Part shown: positions 53,765-61,792 of the stretch, piece by piece
Position numbering within the stretch: position 1 is the stretch's first letter
Layout of the letters: every line of letters starts with the position of its first letter
Origin: Streptomyces sp. SCSIO 30461
Lineage (GTDB): Bacteria > Actinomycetota > Actinomycetes > Streptomycetales > Streptomycetaceae
Assembly: GCF_037023745.1 (NCBI RefSeq)
Contig: NZ_CP146101.1
Coordinates: 868,001 to 932,000 of the forward strand
Direction of reading: 5' to 3'
DNA length: 64,000 bases
The notes under the pieces: generated by a model
What the model saw: the letters and a program-made list of their open reading frames with translations, nothing else
Told to the model about the DNA's origin: nothing
Database searches by the model: none
Translations under genes and position numbers: made by a program

Positions 53765-54504
53765 GCGGCTGCCTCCGTCTCCGGGTCGGCGGGCTGACGC
53801 AGGGCTTCGGCGATCAGCTCCAGCAGGTCGTGGAGTTCGGTCAGGCGTTGGCGGATGTCGGGTGGGGTGCGGTCGCTGTTGAGGGTGCGGGCGATCTGGT
53901 TGACGTTGACGCCGATCCGGTTGAGCTGGCGCAGGACCTGGGCGCGGAAGATGTGTGTACGGCGGCGGTCCTCGGACAGGGGCAGGTTGGCGGTGAACCG
54001 GCCGGTGACGAAGGCGAGCACGATGTCGGCGGCGAACCCGGAGTCGCCCTTGTAGCCGTGCTCGGCAGCGGAGTCCTGAAGCAGCGAGAGCTGATCGGCG
54101 GTGAAGCGCAATGGGCCGACGCGGACGACGCGTTTGGTGCCGGTGAAGCGGCGGATGGTGGGCTGGACGCTCTTCACGACAGGCTCACCGCCGACGCTCT
54201 CAGCGGTGTCGGTGGTGCGTACGGGGCGCAGCGTCTCGCGCTGGACGGCGTGGAGCATGTCCTCGTCGGGGCCGCCCTCGGCCCCGACGTCCTGGCCTGG
54301 CGCCCCCTGGCGCTGGGCCGTCTCCGCCACCCCCGGGGTGGAGACCCCCGAAGACCGGCCGTGAGTCGGACTCGGGGTACTACTGGCTCCGCCAGGGGCA
54401 CCCTGTCCGAACGCCCGCCGCAGACGGTTCATCAGCGTAGGGGACTTCCTCAGCTGCGGCAGCTCGTCGGGGGCGTTCTCGGGGTTGAGTGGGTCGTGCG
54501 TCAT
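53761..54504 (-). CDS. MobC-like relaxosome accessory protein
   Basis: The start ATG 54504 (THDPLNPENAPDELPQLRKS, after CGGAGAA) is preferred over 54546. The long disordered, Pro/Gly-rich N-terminus is unusual. The C-terminal 110 residues are MobC-like: VGPLRFTADQLSLLQDSAAE and AQVLRQLNRIGVNVNQIART, the LxxIGxNxNQIAR box that identifies plasmid mobilisation proteins. It would bind oriT and help the relaxase downstream. Confidence 0.85.
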   Translation of the reverse strand: MTHDPLNPENAPDELPQLRKSPTLMNRLRRAFGQGAPGGASSTPSPTHGRSSGVSTPGVAETAQRQGAPGQDVGAEGGPDEDMLHAVQRETLRPVRTTDTAESVGGEPVVKSVQPTIRRFTGTKRVVRVGPLRFTADQLSLLQDSAAEHGYKGDSGFAADIVLAFVTGRFTANLPLSEDRRRTHIFRAQVLRQLNRIGVNVNQIARTLNSDRTPPDIRQRLTELHDLLELIAEALRQPADPETEAAA

Positions 54505-54664
54505 AAACGGTTCTCCGGAGAGGGGTGGGGAGGGCGTGCGGGTCACGGCGGAGTTCGGGCGGCTGCCGTCTCATCCACGGGTGTGGACGATTGCGTGGTG
54601 CCCGGGGTGGTGACCGGCGGGCCGGGTGACCGGAAGGGTTCCGGTCACCCGGTGGCGGTTACGG

Positions 54665-55591
54665 TCAGTCGCCGGGCCGATCGGTCTCGGCCGAGGGTTC
54701 GAGTTCGGGCCGGAGAATGTCCATCACCTCGGTCAGCCGCTTACTGCCGACCGTCAGCCCTTTGTCCTCAACCGCCGTCCGGACGACGGCCCGGGTGAGC
54801 TTGCCCTGTTCAGCGGCAGCGGCCCGGCCGATCTCCACGAGCACCTGGAGTGGGGCGCCGGGCGGACGGCCACCGCGCAACCTGCCTGCTGCAGCGTCGG
54901 CGGGTGATTCCGGCGGCTGGACGGAAACGGCGGCCGACGGCTCAGCGGCCGGGCCGGGCTGAAGCGGTAGGTCGGCAGGCCGGACGCCCTCAGCCGGAGT
55001 CCCGGCGGACTGGCCGACAGCAGTGACCGAATGCTCGGCGAGCCGGACGGATGTGGCAGCCGGTGGTTCCGGCACCTGCGCTGAATCAGGAACCGAATGG
55101 TCGACTACAGGCTGCGCGACGAGCTCGTGGATCTGCCGCATCAGCACGCCGAAGGCCACCATCGCGGCGGCCGGGGGAACCGCGGCGACCACGTAGTCGA
55201 GCAACGGCACGCTGCCGACGTCGCGTGTGCCGGTCACCCCGGCCACGTTGAGCCCGATGGAGCCGACCGACCCGATGGCGGTGACGCCAATGGCCCAGTT
55301 GTCGGTGACGCGGCGCAGGCCCGCACGGAGCATGAGGAGTTCGCCCGCGACGATGAACGCGTCCAGCGTCGCGGGCCACGCCCATCGGCGGATCGGAGAG
55401 TCGCGGAGTCCGTGCTGGGCGGCGACCTCGGCCAGGTGGGCGTAGGAGAGCCAGAACGCACCGGCGGTAAGGGCCACGATGACGATGCCGGCCGCGCGGA
55501 GCACGTACTGCTCCGCGGGGAGCTTCGCCTTCGCTGGTTGCTTCTGACCGGGCTGGTCGCCGCGCGGCGGGCGGTCTCGGCGACGGGACAT
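54665..55591 (-). CDS. DUF2637 (SpdB-like) membrane protein
   Basis: The start ATG 55591 (SRRRDRPPRGDQPGQKQPAK). The 308-residue protein has four hydrophobic segments between about residues 32 and 150 (AAGIVIVALTAGAFWLSYAH, LDAFIVAGELLMLRAG, WAIGVTAIGSVGSIGLNVAG, LLDYVVAAVPPAAAMVAFGV). A Pro/Ala linker leads to a C-terminal DNA-binding-like domain (AAAEQGKLTRAVVRTAVEDK). DUF2637 proteins are linked to Spd (intramycelial spread) functions of Streptomyces plasmids. Separated from the MobC gene by 160 bp. Confidence 0.87.
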   Translation of the reverse strand: MSRRRDRPPRGDQPGQKQPAKAKLPAEQYVLRAAGIVIVALTAGAFWLSYAHLAEVAAQHGLRDSPIRRWAWPATLDAFIVAGELLMLRAGLRRVTDNWAIGVTAIGSVGSIGLNVAGVTGTRDVGSVPLLDYVVAAVPPAAAMVAFGVLMRQIHELVAQPVVDHSVPDSAQVPEPPAATSVRLAEHSVTAVGQSAGTPAEGVRPADLPLQPGPAAEPSAAVSVQPPESPADAAAGRLRGGRPPGAPLQVLVEIGRAAAAEQGKLTRAVVRTAVEDKGLTVGSKRLTEVMDILRPELEPSAETDRPGD

Positions 55592-55606
55592 GAGAGGGGC
55601 CTTCAA

Positions 55607-56060
55607 GCGGGGTACTCCTGGCGTAGTTGTGTGGTGCGTATTTGCCGTCTTGGCCGTTGCAAGCGCAGGTCACAGCGGGTACGGCAACCGCCTCGGCCTT
55701 CCGTCCTGGCGTGTGCCGCCGACGTCGTGTTCCGAGTCGGAACACGACGTCGGCGCATCCTGGCGGGCCTGGTGCCGGTGTGGCCGTGCCCCAAGGCGGG
55801 ACGGTGGCGTTGCGTCTTCCGTCCCGGTGGGCGGTGCTGTGACCTGCGCTGATACGGCAGGACGGTGGGGGACGGCGCAAGACGGATGCGGGCGGCGTCT
55901 TGGCGGTAGGGCTGCGATGGTGGATCGCGTTGCCGTCTTGGCCCCGGTTGCCGTCTTGCCGGTATGCCGTTTGACCTGCGAGATCACGGCAGGGACGGCA
56001 GGGACGGCAACAAGGGGGCGGGGTTCAGCCCGCGTCGAGTTCGCCGGGCAGGGCGTTCAC
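55607..56060. other. Non-coding origin-like region with palindrome and CCGTCTTG repeats
   Basis: This 454-bp gap holds a 37-bp near-perfect palindrome: GCCGACGTCGTGTTCCGA (55718-55735), one spacer base, and its complement to 55754. Around it the octamer CCGTCTTG occurs at 55645, 55933 and 55951, inverted at 55878, with GCGTCTTG at 55895; the arrays GACGGCAGG follow near 55990. No gene is supported. Position between SpdB-like and ATPase genes fits an origin (oriT or replication). Confidence 0.6.
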
Positions 56061-57389
56061 TCAGTGAACGGCGGGTGGTTCACCGGGCGGGCCGCCTGGG
56101 GGGTCCACTGAGTGGACGGTGGGGCAGTACCGGCTCCAGGCATCCAGGAACTTGTTGCGCATGTAGCCCTTGCGCTGGGTCCGGTCGGCCATGCGCACGT
56201 TGCCGGGCCTGATCTCGAACTCGCGCAGCATCCTGCCCAGTTCACGGGCGGTCAGCCCGCTCCGCCCCCACTCCGCCCACGGCGCCTCCGCGTCCTGGCG
56301 CAGGTGGTGGAGGAGTTCCTCGGTGGAGAGGCTGTCCACCTCGCGCTGGGCGTGGAAGACCCGGCGGATGTCGGCGAGGATCCGCGCTCCGCTGGGGTGG
56401 TCCTCCTCGGCCGCCGTTTCGGCGGCGACCATCCGCGCGCACGCGAGGCGCGCCAGCCGGGGCCAGTGCCCGCCTGCCAGGTCGGCGACGATGACCAGGG
56501 GCTCCCAGGTGTCCGCGGCACGGTCCTCGACCGGCATGTCCGGCTCCAGGTTCGCGGCCTCGTCCAGTAGCGGCCTGGCCCAGGCGGCGATGCGGTCGCG
56601 CAGATCGTGCAGGGCCGGGATGTCGCGGCGGGAGCGGAAGGGCTTGACCTTCTCGCCCTCGGCCCGGCGCCGCATGCGGATCACGACCGCCCGGTCCATG
56701 ACCGTGTCGGGCAGGTCACCGATTCCCGCGATGGCCGCCATGGCGAAGGTCGCGAAGCGGTGCGGGGTGTGGTCGTTGCCGACGACGCGGGTGACGTAGC
56801 GGTTGCGCTGGTGGCCGGCGTTGAGCAGGCCGCGCATCTCCTCGTTCTTCTCGGCCATCTTCGGGGTACCGAAGATGGTGTCTGCCTCGTCCACCAAGAG
56901 GGTGGGCGGGTTGTCCTCGGTGATCGACCGGAAGATGGCCGCCGGGGTGGTGTTGATGGTGAGCATCGGTTCGTGGACCGTCTCGGTCAGCACGTCCAGC
57001 AGCCGCGACTTGCCGCATCGCTTCGCCGGGCCCACCACCGCCAGGCGCGGGGCGTGCTGCCACGCAGGCTGTAGGTGCGTCGCTGCCACCCACAAGGTGA
57101 TCGCGTCGAGGGCCTCCTGGGAGGGCGGGATCACGAACTGAGCGATCTGCCCGCGCAGTTCGTCCAGCAGTGCGGAGCCGTACGTCGGCTCCGCATCGGA
57201 TATTTCCTCCGGCCCGCTCGGGGTCTTCGCCTCGTCGGTGCTGCGGGCGTCGGCATCACTGCTGGGGCTCGGATCGGCGTCGTCGGCCTGCGTGGCGTGA
57301 AGGTGGGCGCCGGGTCGGCCGGGGATGGCCGCTGCGGGCCAGATGGCCTGCGCGGGGGCGGAATAGGGTTCGGGGTTCTCGGGTTGCAC
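56061..57389 (-). CDS. DUF3631 ATPase of the mobile element
   Basis: The start GTG 57389 (QPENPEPYSAPAQAIWPAAA) has GAGGAG 8 bp upstream; the open frame to 57701 is not coding. The 442-residue protein has Walker A VGPAKRCGKSRLLD (about residue 120), Walker B TLLVDEADTIFG (about 160) and RNRYVTRVVGNDH with an arginine-finger candidate. The C-terminal DUF3631 region (AWAEWGRSGLTARELGRMLR) looks like a winged helix. DUF3631 proteins are replication- or maintenance-associated ATPases on actinobacterial elements. Next to the putative origin. Confidence 0.88.
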   Translation of the reverse strand: MQPENPEPYSAPAQAIWPAAAIPGRPGAHLHATQADDADPSPSSDADARSTDEAKTPSGPEEISDAEPTYGSALLDELRGQIAQFVIPPSQEALDAITLWVAATHLQPAWQHAPRLAVVGPAKRCGKSRLLDVLTETVHEPMLTINTTPAAIFRSITEDNPPTLLVDEADTIFGTPKMAEKNEEMRGLLNAGHQRNRYVTRVVGNDHTPHRFATFAMAAIAGIGDLPDTVMDRAVVIRMRRRAEGEKVKPFRSRRDIPALHDLRDRIAAWARPLLDEAANLEPDMPVEDRAADTWEPLVIVADLAGGHWPRLARLACARMVAAETAAEEDHPSGARILADIRRVFHAQREVDSLSTEELLHHLRQDAEAPWAEWGRSGLTARELGRMLREFEIRPGNVRMADRTQRKGYMRNKFLDAWSRYCPTVHSVDPPGGPPGEPPAVH

Positions 57390-57622
57390 TCGGCAGCTCC
57401 TCGTCTGGCGGTGGCGGGCTCGCACGCCCTTGCCGCCGGGTTGGTTCTTCCAGGGCCGTTCGGGGTTGCTCGGGCCTCCGGCGTTGCACCGCCGGGGGCC
57501 CACCCTCTTCTCGCGAGCGTTCGGTGATCGCGAGGGAACACGGACCGTACGTCTACGCCCGGCAACAGTCCAGCGTTTCTGTGTCAGCTCAGCGCAGAAC
57601 GGTCTGCTACGGTTCCCCGCTC

Positions 57623-57868
57623 TCATGCGGCCAGGCCCAGCAGGGCCAACAGGTCTGCGGTCACCACCCGGTAGGCGTTGCCCAACCGCAGCACCTTGCA
57701 CGGGTACTGGCCGCGCTTGGCCAGCTCGTACCCCTTGCTTCGCCCGAGCCCCAGCGCCCGGTTGCCTGTCTCCAGGTCAACGGTGGCGGGAAGCTCCAGC
57801 AGCTCCTCGCGGCTCATGCCCTTCACCCGGCTGGCCGGTCCGTTCTCGCGCATACGCGCTCCATCCAT
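57623..57868 (-). CDS. Excisionase-like MerR/AlpA-type DNA-binding protein
   Basis: The start ATG 57868 has GAGGG 7 bp upstream. The 81-residue product contains a winged-helix excisionase pattern: LELPATVDLETGNRALGLGR, SKGYELAKRGQYPCKVLRLG and NAYRVVTADLLALLGL. Small proteins of this kind direct integrase towards excision. It is divergent from the XRE gene across an 79-bp region with an inverted repeat, so both may share regulation. Confidence 0.85.
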   Translation of the reverse strand: MDGARMRENGPASRVKGMSREELLELPATVDLETGNRALGLGRSKGYELAKRGQYPCKVLRLGNAYRVVTADLLALLGLAA

Positions 57869-57938
57869 GGCTGAGCCCTCGGCGAACACGACGATCACGC
57901 TCGTCTCCAGGCCGTGGAATCAACGGTAGGGAAGTTAA

Positions 57939-57955
57939 TGTGTCTTCATGACACA
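57939..57955. promoter_or_regulatory. Candidate operator over the XRE start codon
   Basis: TGTGTC (57939-57944) and GACACA (57950-57955) form an inverted repeat around the ATG at 57948, in the divergent region between excisionase and XRE genes. Autorepression of the XRE gene would be a natural use. Confidence 0.4.
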
Positions 57956-58634
57956 ACACGGTTTCGATGCTGGAAGGGACGAGGACGACGTCCCGGAGTG
58001 GGTGGACCAGGTGATGGCCACCGTGGCCGCCGAGGTCCGCAGACGAAGGAAGGAGTTGCACATGAGCGCCCAGGACCTGGCCGACCGCTGCGAGGAGATC
58101 GGCCACCCGATCCCGCGCAACGTGATCGCCAACATGGAGTCCGGCCGCCGCGCCAACCTGCCCCTGGTCGACGTCATCGTCCTCGCCGAAGCCCTGGACA
58201 CCTACCCGATCTGCCTGCTCTACCCGGCCGGCTACGTCGACCGAGTCCAGCGCCTCCCCCTGCAGCACTCCGAACGGACCTGGGATGCCATGCGCTGGTT
58301 CATCGGCGACAGGGAGGAGCTCGGCAGGGAAGACGCCATGCTCCAGTCCTTCCGGGCCCACATCCGCCACCAGCGCGCCGCCTTGGCCGCCCTGAAAGGC
58401 GAGAAGCACGAGCGCTGGAAAGCGGAGACAGCACCCAACAAAGCCGAACGCGAGGAAGCTCTCCTCGCCCAAGCCGACTACGCGGAAAGGGCGTTGGAAG
58501 CCAAGTACCGGCTTCGCAGCGCCCGCGCCTTCATCCGCGAAGACGGCGGCACACCACCGCACCTGCCGCCGGAACTCGCCGATGTCGACCCACCCGAAAT
58601 CGCCCCCAACACCACCGAGGAGAACGATCTTTGA
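57948..58634 (+). CDS. XRE-family regulator of the integrative element
   Basis: A 228-residue protein. Residues 20-85 form a HTH_XRE domain: VAAEVRRRRKELHMSAQDLA, DRCEEIGHPIPRNVIANMES and GRRANLPLVDVIVLAEALDT. The C-terminal half is a charged helix (ERWKAETAPNKAEREEALLA). Its stop overlaps the TTG of the integrase gene, so integrase expression is coupled to the regulator. It faces the excisionase gene divergently, the usual switch layout for such elements. Confidence 0.87.
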   Translation: MTQHGFDAGRDEDDVPEWVDQVMATVAAEVRRRRKELHMSAQDLADRCEEIGHPIPRNVIANMESGRRANLPLVDVIVLAEALDTYPICLLYPAGYVDRVQRLPLQHSERTWDAMRWFIGDREELGREDAMLQSFRAHIRHQRAALAALKGEKHERWKAETAPNKAEREEALLAQADYAERALEAKYRLRSARAFIREDGGTPPHLPPELADVDPPEIAPNTTEENDL

Positions 58635-60304
58635 AGGGTTCCACCCACCGCCGCTGCTACTGCCGTGACCCCAAGACCGGCAAGCCGCTCGGCAAGAAGT
58701 GCCCCAAGCTCTCCAGCCGCAAGCACGGCTCGTACTCCATACGCCAGGAGCTCCCGCCTCGCGAAGACGGCACCCGCCGCTCCTTCAGCCGCGCCGGCTA
58801 CGACTCCCTCAAGGCCGCTCAGACGGACCTTGACCACGTGCGCGCGCTTGTCGGCCTCGCCGACACAGACGATGCCGAGGGCCTTGCCCAGATAGCCGAT
58901 TTGCTGGAGAAGGTGGCCGACGAGAAGGCTCCGTTGCCGAACATCGAGGCGACCCGCAGGCGCCTCAGCCACGGCCTGGACCTGACGAGCAGGCTCACGG
59001 TCGGGGAGTGGCTGGACATGTGGCTGGCGGGCAAGAAGGGGCGGCAGAGCGCCATCAGCCGCGATGAGAGCAACATCCGGGTGCACCTCAAACCACGGAT
59101 CGGGCATTACCGGCTCGACCGCCTCCGGGTCGCCCACCTGTCGGAGATGTTCGAGGCCATTGCCGAGGCCAACGTCGAGATCGCCGAAGGCAACGCGGCC
59201 CGCCGTAAGGCGTTCGAGGACCTCGCTCAGATCCCCTGGAAGGGCCGCGAGCCCCGCGCCCGCCGCAAGGCGATGAAGGCGGCCATCGCCGAGATGGAGC
59301 CCTACCGCCGCATCGTCGGTCCGGCCACGCGCCAGCGCGTCCGCTCCACTCTGCGGGCCGCACTGAACGCCGCGATCGCCCAGCAGCTCATCACCTTCAA
59401 CCCGGCCGCCCACGTTGAGTTGGAGGCGGGCAAGCGACCCAAGGCCCTCGTATGGACCGAGGAGCGCATCCTCCACTGGAAGCGCACCGGCGAGAAGCCG
59501 TCGTCGGTGATGGTCTGGACGCCGGAGCACACCGGCCTCTTCCTCGACCATGTCGCGGAGGACCGCCTGTACGCGCTGTTCCACCTGATCGCGTTCCGCG
59601 GGCTGCGGCGGGGCGAGGCGTGCGGGCAGAAGTGGACCGACACCAACCTGGACGCCGGTCTCATCACCGTCGCCAAGCAGCTCGTCGTGGACGGCTGGGA
59701 GGTGTACGAGGACGACCCCAAGACCGATGCCGGCGCGCGCACCATCGCGCTCGACTCCGACACGGTCCAGGCCCTCACGCGGCACCGCGCCCAGCAGGAC
59801 AAGGACCGTAAGGAGTGGGAGAACGCCTGGGTGGAGACCGGACGCGTCTTCACCAAGGAGAACGGTGAGATGCTTCACCCCGCCAACGTCACGCGTCGGT
59901 TCATCGAGCTGTACGAGGAGATCGACCTCCCGCCGGTCCGGCTCCACGACCTCCGCCACGGTGCCGCGACCCTCGCCCACGCGGCGGGGGCCGACCTGAA
60001 GGACATCCAGGAGATGCTCGGCCACTCCTCGATCACCATCACGGCCGACACGTACACGAGCCTGCTCCCCGAAGCCGACCTGGCGATCGCCGAGGCCGCA
60101 GCCCGGCTCGTCCCACGCGCCCGCACGACTTCCGAAAACACCGCCTCCGAAGCGGAGGCCGAGCCCGACGACGCGGAGCATCCCGGCCCGGAGTCCGTGC
60201 CGGATGATGCTGATCCGTTGGGAGGAATTCCGGAGATCAACTCTCCGTCCGCTCACGCACCGCTCACGCAAACGGCCCCGGACGAGGAGTCCGAGGCCGA
60301 ATAG
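58631..60304 (+). CDS. Tyrosine integrase of element A
   Basis: The start TTG 58631 (KGSTHRRCYCRDPKTGKPLG) has GAGGAG 8 bp upstream and overlaps the XRE stop (TTGA); the open frame to 57914 is an artefact. The 557-residue protein has an Arm-binding AP2-like region, a core-binding domain with a long Lys/Arg helix, and catalytic motifs FRGLRRGEACGQ (Arg about 322), LHDLRHGAATLAHAAG (His, Arg about 437-440), LGHSS (His about 463) and DTYTSLL (Tyr about 474). It should recombine the 44-bp tRNA-Arg core. Confidence 0.93.
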   Translation: MKGSTHRRCYCRDPKTGKPLGKKCPKLSSRKHGSYSIRQELPPREDGTRRSFSRAGYDSLKAAQTDLDHVRALVGLADTDDAEGLAQIADLLEKVADEKAPLPNIEATRRRLSHGLDLTSRLTVGEWLDMWLAGKKGRQSAISRDESNIRVHLKPRIGHYRLDRLRVAHLSEMFEAIAEANVEIAEGNAARRKAFEDLAQIPWKGREPRARRKAMKAAIAEMEPYRRIVGPATRQRVRSTLRAALNAAIAQQLITFNPAAHVELEAGKRPKALVWTEERILHWKRTGEKPSSVMVWTPEHTGLFLDHVAEDRLYALFHLIAFRGLRRGEACGQKWTDTNLDAGLITVAKQLVVDGWEVYEDDPKTDAGARTIALDSDTVQALTRHRAQQDKDRKEWENAWVETGRVFTKENGEMLHPANVTRRFIELYEEIDLPPVRLHDLRHGAATLAHAAGADLKDIQEMLGHSSITITADTYTSLLPEADLAIAEAAARLVPRARTTSENTASEAEAEPDDAEHPGPESVPDDADPLGGIPEINSPSAHAPLTQTAPDEESEAE

Positions 60305-60312
60305 AGTGCCTC

Positions 60313-60332
60313 CCTGGGGGATAAACCCCAGG
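60313..60332 (+). terminator. Hairpin after integrase
   Basis: CCTGGGG (60313-60319) and CCCCAGG (60326-60332) with loop GATAAA lie between the integrase stop and the convergent tRNA gene. Confidence 0.5.
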
Positions 60333-60349
60333 TCAGAGCGGTAACGCGT

Positions 60350-60393
60350 TGTGCCCCCGGCAGGATTCGAACCTGCGACACCCGCTTTAGGAG
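60350..60393. repeat. att site within tRNA-Arg, right end of element A
   Basis: Identical over 44 bp to 32697-32740. It covers the 3' half of the tRNA gene and restores it after integration. The distance between copies is 27.65 kb. Confidence 0.9.
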
Positions 60394-60424
60394 AGCGGTG
60401 CTCTATCCCCTGAGCTACGGAGGC
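60352..60424 (-). tRNA. tRNA-Arg(CCT)
   Basis: The minus strand folds into a complete cloverleaf: acceptor GCCTCCG pairing with CGGGGGC, D arm GCTCAGGGGATAGAGC, anticodon stem CCGCT/AGCGG with loop CTCCTAA (anticodon CCT), T arm GCAGGTTCGAATCCTGC, discriminator A, no encoded CCA. It decodes AGG arginine codons, rare in Streptomyces. Its 3' end is the integration target for element A and, by the left copy, for element B. Confidence 0.95.
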
Positions 60425-60737
60425 GGGGATCTGTCGGAAACGTTGGCCGACAGCGCGGCGCCCGAGCCGTGGAGGTCGGTCACCGCCGAATCAGTGTAGC
60501 GGGTGGTGATTGGTCGGGGTCTGAGTAAGGGCGGCGAGTGGACCTCGGCCGGCTCGGGCTTCGGTAACCGGCCTGTAGGTGTGGTGTTGCGGTGGCCGGT
60601 TCCAGACGCGTCGAGCCTCGGTGGCAAGAGCTTCAGTGGGCGAAGGCTGCGAGGAGTGGACGGGTGGCGGGCGTGCCGCGCCTGGCTGTGTGTGAGCGGT
60701 TGAGGGGCGGACGGAAACGGGGACGCGGGCGCTGCGG

Positions 60738-61191
60738 TCATTCCGCTGCCGTACCGGCCTCGGGGGACCAGCCCTGGCGGTGGAGCACGGCGGCGATGTC
60801 GGGGGGCCTGGTATGAAGGGCCCTTGAGGATCTTGCCGTCGGCGCGGCGTTCCGGGTGGCCGTCCGGGCCGAGTTTGGACATGTTCGCGCGGTGTACCTC
60901 CGCGATGACGGCGTCGAGGTCGATGCCGTGGACCAGGGCGGTGCCGTACCCGATGTAGACGACGTCGGCGAGTTCCTGGGCGATGTGTGCCAGGTCGCCG
61001 GTCGTGGATGCCTCGGCGAGTTCGGCTACCTCCTCCGACATCAGGTCCTGACGGTGCAGAGACAGTTGGCGCTTGGGAGCGGCAGGTGTGGGCGCGATGC
61101 AGAGGGCGAAGGCTCGGTGGAAGTCCCGTACGAGATCTTGGACGGAGGGATGCATCCGGCCGATGCTGGTGTCCGGCGAGATTTCGATCAT
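60738..61191 (-). pseudogene. MazG-like nucleotide pyrophosphohydrolase, 3' frameshift
   Basis: It starts MIEISPDTSIGRMHPSVQDL and has the MazG-like helices LMSEEVAELAEASTTGDLAH and IAQELADVVYIGYGTALVHG, with the EExxE and ExxD magnesium-binding acids, then MSKLGPDGHPERRADGKILK. At a run of six C (about 60803) the frame is lost. With five C it would read APDIAAVLHRQGWSPEAGTA and stop at 60738, the normal end. As it stands the frame runs on through the tRNA gene to 60415. Either a recent mutation or a sequence error; the enzyme core is complete either way. Confidence 0.7.
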
Positions 61192-61208
61192 GGGCTGAGG
61201 GGGCCGCT

Positions 61209-61694
61209 GTGCTGCGGAAGGTTGTCGAGACCACGGAGGGGTCCGTGTCCGTGCCCTCGGCCGAGCACTCGTGGACGGTGCTGTTCTTCATCACCGAACC
61301 GGGCATCGGGGAGGTGCTGCCGGAGCTCGCAGGCTGTACCACGGGTCTGTGTTCCGTACGGGACGAGGCCGCCTCCTTCGCCCGGGCGGGGGCCAGGGTG
61401 CTCGGTGTCAGTGCGCACGCTCCCGGCTGTCTGGCGGAGTTCGCTGCGGCCAGAGAGCTCGGTTACCCGCTGGTGGGTGACGAGGGCCTGGAGCTCGGGC
61501 GGGCGCTGGGTGTGCCCGAGGTGCGGGTCGGGGAGCGGCGGCTGTTCACCCGGGCCGGCGTCGTGCTGGACCGTGCGGGGCGGGTGCGGTCACTGGTGCA
61601 TCCGGTACCCGAACCCGAGCGGCATGCTGCGCTCGTGCTGGAGCGGCTGCTTGAGCTCGCGGAAGGCCGGCCGAACAGCGGGATCGCCGGATAG
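61209..61694 (+). CDS. Peroxiredoxin, BCP/PrxQ type
   Basis: The GTG start at 61209 follows GAGGGGG by about 5 bp. The 161-residue thioredoxin-fold protein contains GCTTGLCSVRDEAASFARAG, matching the PrxQ pattern GCTxxxCxxRD with peroxidatic and resolving Cys five apart, then ARVLGVSAHAPG and LGVPEVRVGERRLFTRAGVV. It reduces hydroperoxides with thioredoxin. The N-terminus is short compared with the family. It is divergent from the MazG-like gene (17 bp between starts) and about 100 bp before the acyl-CoA ligase. Confidence 0.8.
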   Translation: MLRKVVETTEGSVSVPSAEHSWTVLFFITEPGIGEVLPELAGCTTGLCSVRDEAASFARAGARVLGVSAHAPGCLAEFAAARELGYPLVGDEGLELGRALGVPEVRVGERRLFTRAGVVLDRAGRVRSLVHPVPEPERHAALVLERLLELAEGRPNSGIAG

Positions 61695-61792
61695 GTGGGC
61701 AGTGCATGGTTCTTGACCGGGTGGCTGAGCGGAGCCTAGGGTCGAGCGCCGGGCCGAGCGAGCGCTTGGTCGGCGCTATGGAGGGGGCTGGC

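Noticed and set aside
60415..60737. C-terminal extension of the MazG-like frame through the tRNA region
   Set aside because: Arises only after the C-run frameshift; composition is random and it ends within sequence next to the tRNA.
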